A stretch of DNA of 64,000 bases from a bacterium (GTDB lineage: Bacteria > Planctomycetota > Planctomycetia > Planctomycetales > Planctomycetaceae), in NCBI GenBank assembly GCA_016125225.1, contig WGME01000025.1, positions 1-64,000 on the forward strand, written 5' to 3'. Both the position numbers and the translations under genes were made by a program. Below are positions 8,731 to 15,878 of the stretch, in pieces (position 1 is the stretch's first letter; each line of letters opens with the position of its first letter). The notes under the pieces were generated by a model. The model ran no database searches. It had not been told where the DNA came from and saw only the letters and a program-made list of their open reading frames with translations.

Positions 8731-9911
8731 GGTTGCTCTGCATTCGTGAGTCGGTTGCCATCGATCGTGTAGGTGCTGAAATGCTCCCGTTCAAAGTCCA
8801 TGTAGAATCCGCAGCGCTTTTTCCACTTGATCACGGCCAGTGCCGCATTGAGAGCGTTTAGGTCCGCGATCTGGATATTTTTGGAGTATTCATCATCAAC
8901 GGTCCCACCCGAAAAGGGAATTCGCTGGCGTTCCCAAACGTGGTCGCGCTTTTCCGGGGTGCTGGTGGTCGTACGCAGAATTCCGATCAGCGATGTGTCG
9001 ACCAACTCGATCCCCATGCCGACGTCGATGAACGATTTGCCCCATTGCTCCAATTGCTTGACGATGTCGCGCTTCGGCTGATTGCGGTCCAGACAGAGAA
9101 AGACAAAATCCATTTCTCGCAACAGATCGACATTGGACGCATCGATATAGACATCGTGCGGGAAGATATGCCGGTGCATTTTGGAATACTGCTGGTGGAA
9201 GTAATTCACCTTGCGGGGATTCGAGCGCAGCTCGTTCAGAGTGGGTGCGCCGGGAGAGCGAAATGCGTTGTGGTTGGAATAGACATCTCCGTCAAAGATG
9301 TGGATCTGCTTGACCGGCGTTTTCGCTACGAGATCCAGGACGTACGAGCCGGTCCCGCCGAGACCGACGATTGCGAGTTTGGAGAGTTCAAGTTTGCTGG
9401 TGACCAGGTTGATTCCGGCGCGACTGGATGCAGTGTCGAAATAACAAAACACCGACTCTTCCTCGCTCGCTTCGACAGGCGGGAAAGTTTTGGCCGTGAC
9501 GTTCGGATCGATAGCCTGGGCCGGGCTGCTGAGAATGGCCACGTAGGTGGTCATTTTCTCGTAGTAGCTCGGATAGCCACCCGCCTTGGGTTTGCTTGAA
9601 AACGAGTGCTGGACGACCACACCGTCGGCCAAGGTTTGAGCCTGGCTGCCGTGCCGAATCTGGGCGATTTCAGTCCCGTCCTGATGACAGGGATGATCGC
9701 CGGAAAAGAATGCGACATGAGTTCCGGGCGTGGTGGTGGCGTCACCGGCCAGACTCAGTTCGGAGACCAGAGTGCCGAATTGAACCTGCCGACTCGCGTT
9801 GACGTACGGGACCGGGTGAATCAGCAGGTAGTTGCCTTTCACCTGGACCCCGAAACCTTCGTCGCGAAGCCGCTTCAGATCGGCACTACGACTTATCAGT
9901 TGCTGTGACAT
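8727..9911 (-). CDS. E1-like ThiF-family adenylyltransferase with DUF6791-like N-terminus
   Basis: 394 residues. Residues 1-145 look like the DUF6791 domain found in front of ThiF domains (GNYLLIHPVPYVN, THVAFFSGDHPCHQDG). Residues about 160-350 are the ThiF/E1 Rossmann fold: LAIVGLGGTGSYVLDLVA (nucleotide loop), HIFDGDVYSNHNAFRSPGAP (D...N...R adenylation residues) and VFLCLDRNQPKRDIV. It should adenylate the C-terminus of a ubiquitin-like partner. I see no cysteine in the crossover region (LRTTTSTPEKRDHVWERQ is Thr/Ser-rich), where canonical E1 enzymes carry the thioester Cys; remaining Cys residues lie in a beta strand and at KKRCGF. Its start overlaps the Ubl gene by 26 bases and its stop overlaps DUF6527 by 4. 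Confidence 0.85.
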   Translation of the reverse strand: MSQQLISRSADLKRLRDEGFGVQVKGNYLLIHPVPYVNASRQVQFGTLVSELSLAGDATTTPGTHVAFFSGDHPCHQDGTEIAQIRHGSQAQTLADGVVVQHSFSSKPKAGGYPSYYEKMTTYVAILSSPAQAIDPNVTAKTFPPVEASEEESVFCYFDTASSRAGINLVTSKLELSKLAIVGLGGTGSYVLDLVAKTPVKQIHIFDGDVYSNHNAFRSPGAPTLNELRSNPRKVNYFHQQYSKMHRHIFPHDVYIDASNVDLLREMDFVFLCLDRNQPKRDIVKQLEQWGKSFIDVGMGIELVDTSLIGILRTTTSTPEKRDHVWERQRIPFSGGTVDDEYSKNIQIADLNALNAALAVIKWKKRCGFYMDFEREHFSTYTIDGNRLTNAEQP

Positions 9912-10152
9912 TGAAGATCATTCCGTTCTCGATGGTGACCGATCCACCGGCGACGAGCGTGCCTTCGTTGTGACCCTTCCGGTACGTGATCGTGAAGATC
10001 GTGTCCGGTCCGGTCGGCAGCCCTGAGAGCGCGGCGATGGAGTCAAAGGTTTGAACTTCGTCAGCGACCTTCTTAGGTCGGCCGTTGACGATGATGTTGA
10101 AGTCGTGGTCCTTGTTGGGACCGCCCGGATTGCCGTGTTGTTCGTTGCTCAT
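9886..10152 (-). CDS. Multiubiquitin-family ubiquitin-like protein (single beta-grasp unit)
   Basis: 88 residues resembling one repeat of the bacterial multiubiquitin family: DFNIIVNGRPKKV, FDSIAALSG, DTIFTITYRKGH, TLVAGGSVTIENGMIFNV. A short acidic/Gly-rich leader (residues 1-15) precedes the beta-grasp fold. Only one domain is present, whereas many relatives have several. The C-terminus ends TATDKS, not Gly-Gly. An AAGGTG ribosome site precedes the ATG. It lies 61 bases after the DUF2188 gene and its last 26 bases encode the start of the E1-like protein, so E1 translation should depend on it. It is the probable modifier protein of the operon. Confidence 0.85.
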   Translation of the reverse strand: MSNEQHGNPGGPNKDHDFNIIVNGRPKKVADEVQTFDSIAALSGLPTGPDTIFTITYRKGHNEGTLVAGGSVTIENGMIFNVTATDKS

Positions 10153-10213
10153 AGTTCACCTTGTTGGTTGGGGGTTAAATCAAAACGCTTGGCGTCCTTT
10201 CGGGATCGCTATC

Positions 10214-10447
10214 TCAGTGCTTGGCGTCCTTCGGCGGGCAGGAGTCATTGCCGTAGCTGTCCTTGTCACGGATCTGGCCATTGGGCCGATGGATGACAAG
10301 CTCGCTCTGATTGGCCTGGGCAAGTCGCCGCCCTGCCTGCGCCGCCGCCCCTTGGGTCAGATGGGTCGATGCCGGCTGGGCACTGCCTTCCGGTTTGACT
10401 GCCCAACGGTTGCCGCTGGGGACGATGTGGATGTTTCGCTTGGACAT
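10214..10447 (-). CDS. DUF2188-like small protein, first gene of the ubiquitin-like operon
   Basis: 77 residues: NIHIVPSGNRWAVKPEG followed by THLTQGAAAQAGRRLAQ and ELVIHRPNGQIRDKDSYG is the DUF2188 pattern (a small beta-alpha-beta fold with an invariant W). A clear AAGGAG ribosome site lies about 9 bases upstream of the ATG. It is the first gene of the minus-strand run into Ubl, E1 and DUF6527. DUF2188 has no defined activity; co-transcription with the Ubl is inferred from spacing and orientation. It could be a substrate, an adaptor or a regulator. Confidence 0.75.
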   Translation of the reverse strand: MSKRNIHIVPSGNRWAVKPEGSAQPASTHLTQGAAAQAGRRLAQANQSELVIHRPNGQIRDKDSYGNDSCPPKDAKH

Positions 10448-10523
10448 TTCCGTAACTCCTTGTCATGATTGACGTAATTCACTGTGGCCGGACATATCCG
10501 TGGCCGCCGATACACACATGATA

Positions 10524-10573
10524 GCCAAAAAGTAGCTAACGTCAATTGATTTTTTGGCCGATTGATGTATACT
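10524..10573 (+). promoter_or_regulatory. Promoter and candidate operator for the RHH-GNAT-XRE cassette
   Basis: TTGATT (10546-10551) and TATACT (10568-10573) are separated by 16 bases, 25 bases before the first start codon at 10598, which has an AGGAGG-like site. An inverted repeat GCCAAAAA (10524-10531) / TTTTTGGC (10551-10558) brackets the -35 box and is a candidate operator for the ribbon-helix-helix protein. The same 150-base gap must contain the promoter of the divergent ubiquitin-like operon. Confidence 0.65.
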
Positions 10574-10597
10574 CTTGAGAAATAGGAGGATCGAGCA

Positions 10598-10810
10598 ATG
10601 GCCAACAAGCGAACGATGACGTTGAACCTGACCGACGCGGAAATGGACGCGTTGGAAAAATTGTCCGAGCGCAAGGATCTCTCGAAGACAGCAGTCCTCC
10701 GCCAGGCGTTGCGGCTCTATCAGGCCGTAGACGCACGCATTGAGCGCGGCGAAAAGCTGTTCTTTGAAGACGAGGCGAAGAAGGAAAAGGCGGAGGTGAT
10801 GGTGCTGTGA
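10598..10810 (+). CDS. Ribbon-helix-helix (CopG-like) regulator / possible antitoxin
   Basis: 70 residues: MTLNLTDAEMDALEKLSERKDLSKTAVLRQAL is a standard ribbon-helix-helix DNA-binding domain (strand, helix A, helix B), followed by a charged tail rich in Glu and Lys. It has a strong ribosome site and promoter, and its stop overlaps the next start (GTGA). RHH proteins paired with GNAT proteins are usually antitoxins that also repress the operon, so that is the likely role. It is divergent from the ubiquitin-like operon. Confidence 0.8.
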   Translation: MANKRTMTLNLTDAEMDALEKLSERKDLSKTAVLRQALRLYQAVDARIERGEKLFFEDEAKKEKAEVMVL

Positions 10811-11439
10811 GCAGTTTCCCGATTCAGATTCAACTTCGAGAGAGTCGCACAGATGTAGATGCGAGTCTCTTGGACGGGATGGCACCGCAGGACTTGCTCG
10901 TCGTGGAAAGCGAGTGGAGCGCGGAGCGATCGCTGGTTGTCCAGGAGCTACTTCGCAATGGAGTCGATCGAGCGAAATGGCCTCAGAGTGTGCACTGGAA
11001 CTGGGCCAAGAAAGCACCGATGTTGGGGATGCTTGAATCGAGTGGCTTCGGCTTGGTCTGTGAGAACCGGTGGCAGGGAGTCATGATGACCAAGACCGCC
11101 AGTGCATTTGCTCGGCTCGCCGCCGACAAAGGCAAGCCGCTGGTGTACCTCGATTTTCTTGAAGTCGCCCCGTGGAACTGGGCGATTCCGGAACTTGGCC
11201 GCAGTGGCCGGTTTCGTTTGATTGGTTCCACGCTGTTCTGGAGAGCAGTGCAACAAAGCAATGAGGAGGGTTTCCACGGGAGAGTCGGCCTTCACGCTTT
11301 GCCTCAAGCGGAGTCGTTTTACGAGCAAGGTTGCGGCATGACGGCGCTTGGCCGGGATGCCGCGAAACAAAACCTTCTCTATTTCGAATTGTCGCGGCAG
11401 AGCGCTGAGAGGTACTTGCAAACAGGAGACAATACATGA
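10807..11439 (+). CDS. GNAT-like acetyltransferase, possible toxin
   Basis: 210 residues from a GTG overlapping the RHH stop. The C-terminal third (about 150-195) carries the GNAT signature end: GRVGLHALPQAESFYEQGCGMTALGRD, and the centre (PLVYLDFLEVAPWNW...) matches the acceptor/acetyl-CoA core seen in small GNAT proteins. The R/Q-x-x-G-x-G/A loop is weak (PELGRSGRFRLIGSTLFW). RHH-GNAT gene pairs of this kind include TacT/AtaT-type toxins that acetylate aminoacyl-tRNA. This protein is longer than TacT (~160) and could equally be a housekeeping-type transferase. It overlaps the following XRE gene by 4 bases (ATGA). Confidence 0.7.
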   Translation: MSSFPIQIQLRESRTDVDASLLDGMAPQDLLVVESEWSAERSLVVQELLRNGVDRAKWPQSVHWNWAKKAPMLGMLESSGFGLVCENRWQGVMMTKTASAFARLAADKGKPLVYLDFLEVAPWNWAIPELGRSGRFRLIGSTLFWRAVQQSNEEGFHGRVGLHALPQAESFYEQGCGMTALGRDAAKQNLLYFELSRQSAERYLQTGDNT

Positions 11440-11921
11440 ACAACAAGAAAGGAACCGGGCCTGATCGTGATCTATTGCTGCGGATGGGGGAATTCGAAGA
11501 TTCTTGCCATTCGATTTCCGTCGGCGGAATGGCGGCGGACTTGGGAATGCTCCCGACAACTCACGGCGACGCGCAGCGCGTGTTTGGGAGGTTGATTGAG
11601 TTTGCTCGACGGAAGAAGAGTCTAAGTGTCGAGCAGTTGGCCGAACGTGCGAACGTGGATCTTTCGGAGATTGTCGAAATCGAAATGGATGAGGCGATCA
11701 TTCCGGAAGTCCGCACGGTATTCCAACTGGCGACCGTCCTGGATCTTCCCTCGGCTCGTCTGATGGAAGTAGCGGGACTTGCGACGCCGCGTCCTGAAGT
11801 GAGTCATGCCGCGTTGAAGTTCGCTGCACGATCGGAGCCGACGGCGAAACTCACTCGGGAGGAGCGAGACGCGTTAGAGGAGTTCGTGAAGGTGCTGATT
11901 GAGTCTACAGACGGGGACTGA
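11436..11921 (+). CDS. XRE-family helix-turn-helix protein
   Basis: 161 residues. Residues about 48-105 (FGRLIEFARRKKSLSVEQLAERANVDLSEIVEIE...) form a typical Cro/C1 helix-turn-helix. An N-terminal 45-residue extension and a C-terminal helical segment (LTREERDALEEFVKVL) flank it. It is translationally coupled to the GNAT gene and is third in an RHH-GNAT-XRE cassette. A regulatory role is inferred from the fold; whether it controls this cassette or the divergent ubiquitin-like operon cannot be told from sequence. Confidence 0.75.
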   Translation: MNNKKGTGPDRDLLLRMGEFEDSCHSISVGGMAADLGMLPTTHGDAQRVFGRLIEFARRKKSLSVEQLAERANVDLSEIVEIEMDEAIIPEVRTVFQLATVLDLPSARLMEVAGLATPRPEVSHAALKFAARSEPTAKLTREERDALEEFVKVLIESTDGD

Positions 11922-13038
11922 GGAATTGCACAACTGCTATCTCCGACACGCAGGTTTGCTGACCGCCACTTCCAGCGGTCGTGCGAACCACGTCGCAGGC
12001 GGGAGCCTTATCAGGTAAATGATCCGGCGGATTTCGACTTGGCCAAATTCGCCCACGCAGACAACCTCTACGTGGCGTTCCAGCAATTGGTGGACGAGGG
12101 TGGCTAAATTCACTCGGACCTGCCCTCACGAACGCAGTAACCCCGGAAGTAGTCAACCGTGTCGTCGACATGGCGCGCCTGGAAGGTTTCCGAAATGTGA
12201 CCCGCAAGGACATGTTTCTGACAGCCGAGAAAGCGCGCAGAGCCTGGTGCCGAGTATTGGAGGGTGCCCGATGAGTATGTCTACAGGTACGACCGTTAGA
12301 CTTGACATCGTTTCCTCCGAGACAAGTGTCGGTCTTCCTCTTACTACTCCTTCTTGGTGCTGCCGCACACCGACGCCCCTCCGTTTCCGCGAGGGAATGT
12401 GGAAGAGTTATTCCACGAGTTTTTCGATGTTCCAGCGCGAACCAACGATTCAGCAAAGGAGTGAACGTCTGATGTAAGGCCACTCAGGTTTCTGACAGTT
12501 CAAATAGCCATCCGACAGATTGCAGGGCAGCCGCTCAAGGTACTGGATCGTCCGATTCTCCACATGGGTGGAGTGGACAATCCCAAGCTGCCCCCGAGGA
12601 AGTTCCGTTTCCGTAGAGCCACCTGGAACCGGTCGCCACTTCGGAGGTTGGCTCGCAACCTGCACCCACATAACCCGCTCAAAACCAGCCCATAATGGGT
12701 TGGCTTCACATTCATCCGTCATCGCTGCCAGGGAGTGCTTCGATGTTGGGCGCGAAGGAAATTCGATCGTGTCTCGCAAGAGAAAGCACCAATGGACCGC
12801 CACGCTTGTCCCGTGGGGTACACTGATGGCGAACCCCAATCATCGGCATTTTGGCAAGACGCGGGAGCAACGCATCGACGTCGCAATTGCCATCATCCGC
12901 CAGACGTTGGTCGATTGGCTGGCTGATTTTACGGTGGTCGAGATGCCGGAAGTGCATCTCGTCTAATCCGACTCGGAATCGGCAATCGAACACCAGATCA
13001 ATCCGATTGAGACCAGAAGCGAAGGAGTCAGCAAAAGC
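11922..13038 (+). pseudogene. Field of gene relics (unrecognised coding fragments)
   Basis: No intact gene is visible in these 1.1 kb, but several short runs look like decayed plus-strand coding DNA in changing frames: a fragment with PADFDLAKFAHADNLYVAFQQL around 12020-12107, one with RVVDMARLEGFRNVTRKDMF around 12160-12270 ending in TGA, one with FLVLPHTDAPPFPRGNVEELF around 12340-12465, and one with RHFGKTREQRIDVAIAII around 12840-12965. The reversed strand also shows long frames, but their composition is that of shadows. I cannot name the parent genes. The state suggests old insertions and deletions between two mobile elements. Confidence 0.45.
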
Positions 13039-13330
13039 ATGCGCAAGAGCAACGCCCAGATCATGAAGGCGAAGGATGCGGTCACGCGAAAGTGTGGCCT
13101 TTACGGACGTGTCTCGACTTTGCGTCAAGCCAAGGTCGAGGAAGGTGGGTTGGACACCCAGTTCAGTTGCATGGAAAAGACGGTCGATTTCGAGAACGAG
13201 AAAGCGATCGGCGAAACATGGGAGATCGTCGACCGCTATCGGGAGGAGGGACGGTCCGGGAAGGATCTGGAACGCCCCGAGTTCAAGCGGTTGATGGCCG
13301 ACGTCCAGAGCGGTCGAATCGCGGCGATTG
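13039..13330 (+). pseudogene. Serine recombinase, N-terminal remnant
   Basis: From an ATG at 13039 the frame encodes CGLYGRVSTLRQAKVEEGGLDTQ (the resolvase N-terminus; the S in GRVST is the nucleophile) and ENEKAIGETWEIVDRYREEGRSGKDLERPEFKRLMADVQSGRI. After about 13320 the expected DRLSR-like continuation is lost and the frame runs into unrelated sequence to a stop at 13509. More than two thirds of a large serine recombinase is missing. The truncation lies about 170 bases from the left attachment repeat of the tRNA-Asn element, but its cause is not determinable here. Confidence 0.75.
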
Positions 13331-13447
13331 ACATTCATCAGGAAGCGGAGGACCCGAGCAGCGGCCACATGAACATCATGCTGTTCGAGGAGGAGCTTCC
13401 AGGCTGGAAACCCCATTTGACGCAACTCAATGGGGCGCAAGAAAAAA

Positions 13448-13487
13448 CGCTCACGTTCCAGCCGTTAACCGGCTGGAACTGTGAGCG
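13448..13487 (-). terminator. Strong hairpin with T-run on the minus strand
   Basis: CGCTCAC-TTCCAGCCG pairs with CGGCTGGAA-GTGAGCG around TTAAC, giving a 16-bp stem with one small bulge region. Read on the minus strand it is followed by TTTTTTC, as in an intrinsic terminator. It would stop leftward transcripts leaving the integrated element; it lies just outside the left attachment repeat. Confidence 0.65.
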
Positions 13488-13496
13488 TGTGGAAAG

Positions 13497-13517
13497 GCTC
13501 CTCGACTAGGGCTCGAA
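13497..13517. repeat. Left attachment repeat (3' end of tRNA-Asn)
   Basis: Identical over 21 bases to the tRNA-Asn 3' part (T arm through acceptor and discriminator) at 36356-36376, then diverging on both sides. The copy lacks the rest of the tRNA, as expected for the displaced end after integration. Confidence 0.9.
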
Positions 13518-13718
13518 TCAAGACCGAATCAGACCCCATAAGCTCAAAACGCCTACTTCTATAGCAGTATACGCAAAATTGCAGTGATCGCAAGGTGTCG
13601 CATTCTGTCGCCGTAAGTCGTGGTATATGGCGGATAACGTGGTAGGAATCGTGGTATTGCGTGAAAGTCAGGCGCGACACACGCTCAATCGGTGCTGTGA
13701 TTGTGCAGCACACTGCAA

Positions 13719-14060
13719 CTACGCAGCACGATCCTGTCTGGTTAGCCATTGCTCAAGAGCGGACTTTCGGTACCAGACGTTGCGGCCGATCTTGTGGTAC
13801 GGAGGCTGTCGCTGCCTTTGGATGCAGCGCCACGTTGCGAGGGTCGCCGAACTGACACCGATCAAAGCCGCCGCTTCAATTGGTGTCAGATGGTCGCTGG
13901 CGGGTTGCGGTCGCTTTCCTTGCCGGGATGTTACTGCTGAATCGATCGGAATCGTTGCCACATCGGTACGCACAGCCTGCAAGGTCCGTACAGCGTTCAG
14001 CAGGTCGACCAGCGCCGTCTCCACGGCTTTCAGTTCCTGTTGCATCGGAATCCTTTCCAT
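13719..14060 (-). CDS. HTH (AlpA/MerR-like) protein, candidate excisionase
   Basis: 113 residues. The C-terminal 50 residues (LTPIEAAALIGVSSATLATWRCIQRQRQPPYHKIGRNVWYRKSALEQWL) are a MerR/AlpA-type winged helix as used by excisionases and phage regulators. The N-terminal half is helical. It is the gene closest to the left attachment repeat, which suits an excision factor. The intrinsic terminator at 13448-13487 could end its transcript. Confidence 0.75.
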   Translation of the reverse strand: MERIPMQQELKAVETALVDLLNAVRTLQAVRTDVATIPIDSAVTSRQGKRPQPASDHLTPIEAAALIGVSSATLATWRCIQRQRQPPYHKIGRNVWYRKSALEQWLTRQDRAA

Positions 14061-14105
14061 GAATGAAAGCAGATCAGGAATCGCTAACTTTCGTGGCTCT
14101 AGTAA

Positions 14106-14510
14106 TTAACTGTTGGGGAATCCCCACTCGGCGAGCTTTGCATCCACGTCCGGCACATCCTGTGGCATCTGATCCATGTTCTCACGGTACAGATCGAGGT
14201 GGGGGTTCAGTATCCAGGCTTCAGCAATCTTACGGACGACTTTTCTTATCTGCTGCTCTCGAGTCTCTTCAGGGGGGCCCGGATGCAAGCGGATTTGCTT
14301 CAGGCGGTACCAACTGCCAAATACAACTGTTTCGACTGCGCGAACGCCTGCTTCGAATGTTGGAGCCACCCATAGGAACAGAAATCTATCGAGCGCCCAC
14401 GCTGCTACTTCCTCAGGGAGTCTAGAAATGGCCTCCACCATAACCTCTGTTGAATCTGGGACGTCGATATCAATCTTTCGCATATGAAAGCGGATCTCGT
14501 CTGCATTCAT
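14106..14510 (-). CDS. Hypothetical protein
   Basis: 134 residues from ATG 14510 (MNADEIRFHMRK), chosen because GAGGATGG precedes it at good spacing; the frame could extend 16 codons further but without a site. Acidic and helical, with several Trp, no signal peptide or recognised motif. It lies between the HTH gene and an HNH gene, all on the minus strand. Confidence 0.6.
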   Translation of the reverse strand: MNADEIRFHMRKIDIDVPDSTEVMVEAISRLPEEVAAWALDRFLFLWVAPTFEAGVRAVETVVFGSWYRLKQIRLHPGPPEETREQQIRKVVRKIAEAWILNPHLDLYRENMDQMPQDVPDVDAKLAEWGFPNS

Positions 14511-14536
14511 AGCCCATCCTCGATGGTATGTGAAAC

Positions 14537-14565
14537 AGCCCCGGCAGCATAACACCACCGGGGCT
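14537..14565 (-). terminator. GC-rich hairpin behind the HNH gene
   Basis: AGCCCCGG/CCGGGGCT form an 8-bp stem around a 13-base loop between the HNH stop and the next start; on the minus strand it is followed by GTTTC, so termination strength is doubtful. Confidence 0.4.
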
Positions 14566-14580
14566 TGAGAATCGAATCGG

Positions 14581-14940
14581 TTATGCCGGGATCTTGCGTT
14601 GCATCCGGCGACGGAGTTCCCGACCGGCCTTCAGCAGGTCAGCAACATACTGGCGAACACTCCGCGTTCCTTTGCACGAGTTGCAGCGTTCGCAGCACAA
14701 CACGAGATTACGGGCGATATCCATCCCGCCACGGCTGACGGGGATGAGGTGATCCAGCCTGGCGCTTCCCTTCGTGAGTGCGCAGCCGCAATAAGTGCAG
14801 CCGCGTCCCTCTTGCAGGAGTTGATTGCGGTACATCCCCCGACGGTTGATGTCCATGAAGATCGGCATATGGCCTTTGGGGATGTCTGGCATCGGTGACA
14901 AGTCGTGTAAGATCGGTAGCGGTGTGGGTCGTGTCTTCAT
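14581..14940 (-). CDS. HNH endonuclease
   Basis: 119 residues. GCTYCGCALTKGSARLDHLIPVSRGG...NLVLCCERCNSCKG (about 47-94) is a complete HNH/treble-clef motif: two CxxC zinc pairs, the DH of the first catalytic box and the final N. The N-terminus contains GHMPIFMDINRRGMYRNQLL. The 4-base overlap with the upstream small gene (ATGA) supports this start. Phage HNH enzymes near packaging genes often assist DNA packaging; here no large terminase is adjacent. Confidence 0.85.
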   Translation of the reverse strand: MKTRPTPLPILHDLSPMPDIPKGHMPIFMDINRRGMYRNQLLQEGRGCTYCGCALTKGSARLDHLIPVSRGGMDIARNLVLCCERCNSCKGTRSVRQYVADLLKAGRELRRRMQRKIPA

Positions 14941-15122
14941 CGTCGGCCCCCTTTCAGTGCCAGACGTGGGCGACCAGGCGACCAGTCACCATACATTCGC
15001 TGACGACGTTCGAGGGGCGTCCAGGTGGCTTGGATCGCTTTGCAGGCTTCCGCGATCTGTGCTGGCGTGGGCAAATAGTGCGGCCCCGCGTTCATTTTGA
15101 CGACGTTGGTGGTCGCTTCCAT
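14937..15122 (-). CDS. Small hypothetical protein with PTPxxI...W motif
   Basis: 61 residues from ATG 15122 (MEATTNVVKMN), a start that overlaps the upstream stop as TAATG; a longer start at 15158 is possible. The core YLPTPAQIAEACKAIQATWTPLERRQR resembles the core of another small gene of this element at 25754-25948 (PTPEEIRQMCLEIQAEWSATERESR), so the element carries two members of one small family. Function unknown. It overlaps the HNH gene by 4 bases. Confidence 0.7.
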   Translation of the reverse strand: MEATTNVVKMNAGPHYLPTPAQIAEACKAIQATWTPLERRQRMYGDWSPGRPRLALKGGRR

Positions 15123-15514
15123 TACGCCACCGCCTTTCGGCTTTGGCGGTCGAGCCACTCCGGCAGGATCGTGACTTCATCTCGCTTCCCGCCTGCAGCC
15201 ACCCAACCATCAACATAGGCGTGAACAGCCGCCATCGATGGGGACCGCAGCAGAATGCCGTCAGGCCCCAATACAGAGAACTTGAGAGCCGTGCCCACAT
15301 CGAGAACCGAGTAGACTTCGACAATGATGCGAGCTTCAGCCATGAGTCCACGAGTCACTGTGTTCCATGCGTCCCGTTGGCGTTCGGCTTCCTCGGGGTC
15401 GATTGTGCGACAGATCAATTCGTCGCCAGATTCGACAGACAGGAGAACGATTTCGGTAGGTGGTACGGGGCGTGTGGATTCGGACGTGCTTGCTGTAGAA
15501 TGCGCAGCAGCCAT
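15122..15514 (-). CDS. Hypothetical protein
   Basis: 130 residues, acidic, with EIVLLSVESGDELICR and RIIVEVYSVLDVGTALKFSVLGPDG. No recognised domain. It is first in a tight minus-strand run (coupled by TAATG to the next gene, then HNH). Opposite-strand frames over the same bases are shadows. Confidence 0.6.
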   Translation of the reverse strand: MAAAHSTASTSESTRPVPPTEIVLLSVESGDELICRTIDPEEAERQRDAWNTVTRGLMAEARIIVEVYSVLDVGTALKFSVLGPDGILLRSPSMAAVHAYVDGWVAAGGKRDEVTILPEWLDRQSRKAVA

Positions 15515-15635
15515 GAGAGACCCTTTCCATGAGAAGGGAACCGATTGGTCAGAACGGCTGACGGTGTTACAGCACTTTCAGCCGTTCGCATTTGCCGACG
15601 ATACAGATTGCATCAATTGGTCGGCGTCGGCATAC

Positions 15636-15678
15636 TATGGAAATACAATTCACCTGTCAATGTATGGAAATAGAATTC
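15636..15678 (+). repeat. Two direct repeats ahead of a small regulator gene
   Basis: TATGGAAATA-C-AATTC at 15636 and TATGGAAATA-G-AATTC at 15663 are 16-base copies with one difference, 27 bases apart, ending directly before the start of the small gene at 15681. They look like paired operator sites or part of its promoter region. Confidence 0.5.
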
Positions 15679-15680
15679 GC

Positions 15681-15878
15681 ATGGCCGGACGCCCGCCACT
15701 CTCTGATTCAAGGAAGAACAACCGCCTTGCGGTCATGCTCACCGACGATGAACGCGCCGCAATCGATGCCCGCGCGGAATCGCTGGGAAAGCCGACCAGC
15801 ACCCATGCCCGCGATGTGTTGTTGGCCGATGCGGCTGAGAATGTGCTGAAGAAATCGGCCAGAAAGAAACAGTCGTAG
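15681..15878 (+). CDS. Small MobC/RHH-like protein
   Basis: 65 residues from ATG 15681 (MAGRPPLSDSRKNNRLAVMLTDDERAAIDARAESLGKP). The pattern basic N-terminus, beta strand (RLAVMLTDDE), helix, then short helix with A-R-D-V-L-L resembles ribbon-helix-helix proteins such as mobilisation or plasmid regulators. Upstream in-frame codons back to 15324 run through the divergent gene's promoter and are not coding. It is the only plus-strand gene in this block; the direct repeats in front suggest autoregulation. Confidence 0.65.
   Translation: MAGRPPLSDSRKNNRLAVMLTDDERAAIDARAESLGKPTSTHARDVLLADAAENVLKKSARKKQS

Noticed and set aside
12712-13440. Minus-strand frame of 242 codons
   Set aside because: It is antisense to the clearly recognisable serine recombinase fragment and has no known motif.
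13448-13487. CRISPR repeat or recombination site
   Set aside because: The hairpin occurs once, is not spaced like an array, and is explained better as a minus-strand terminator.
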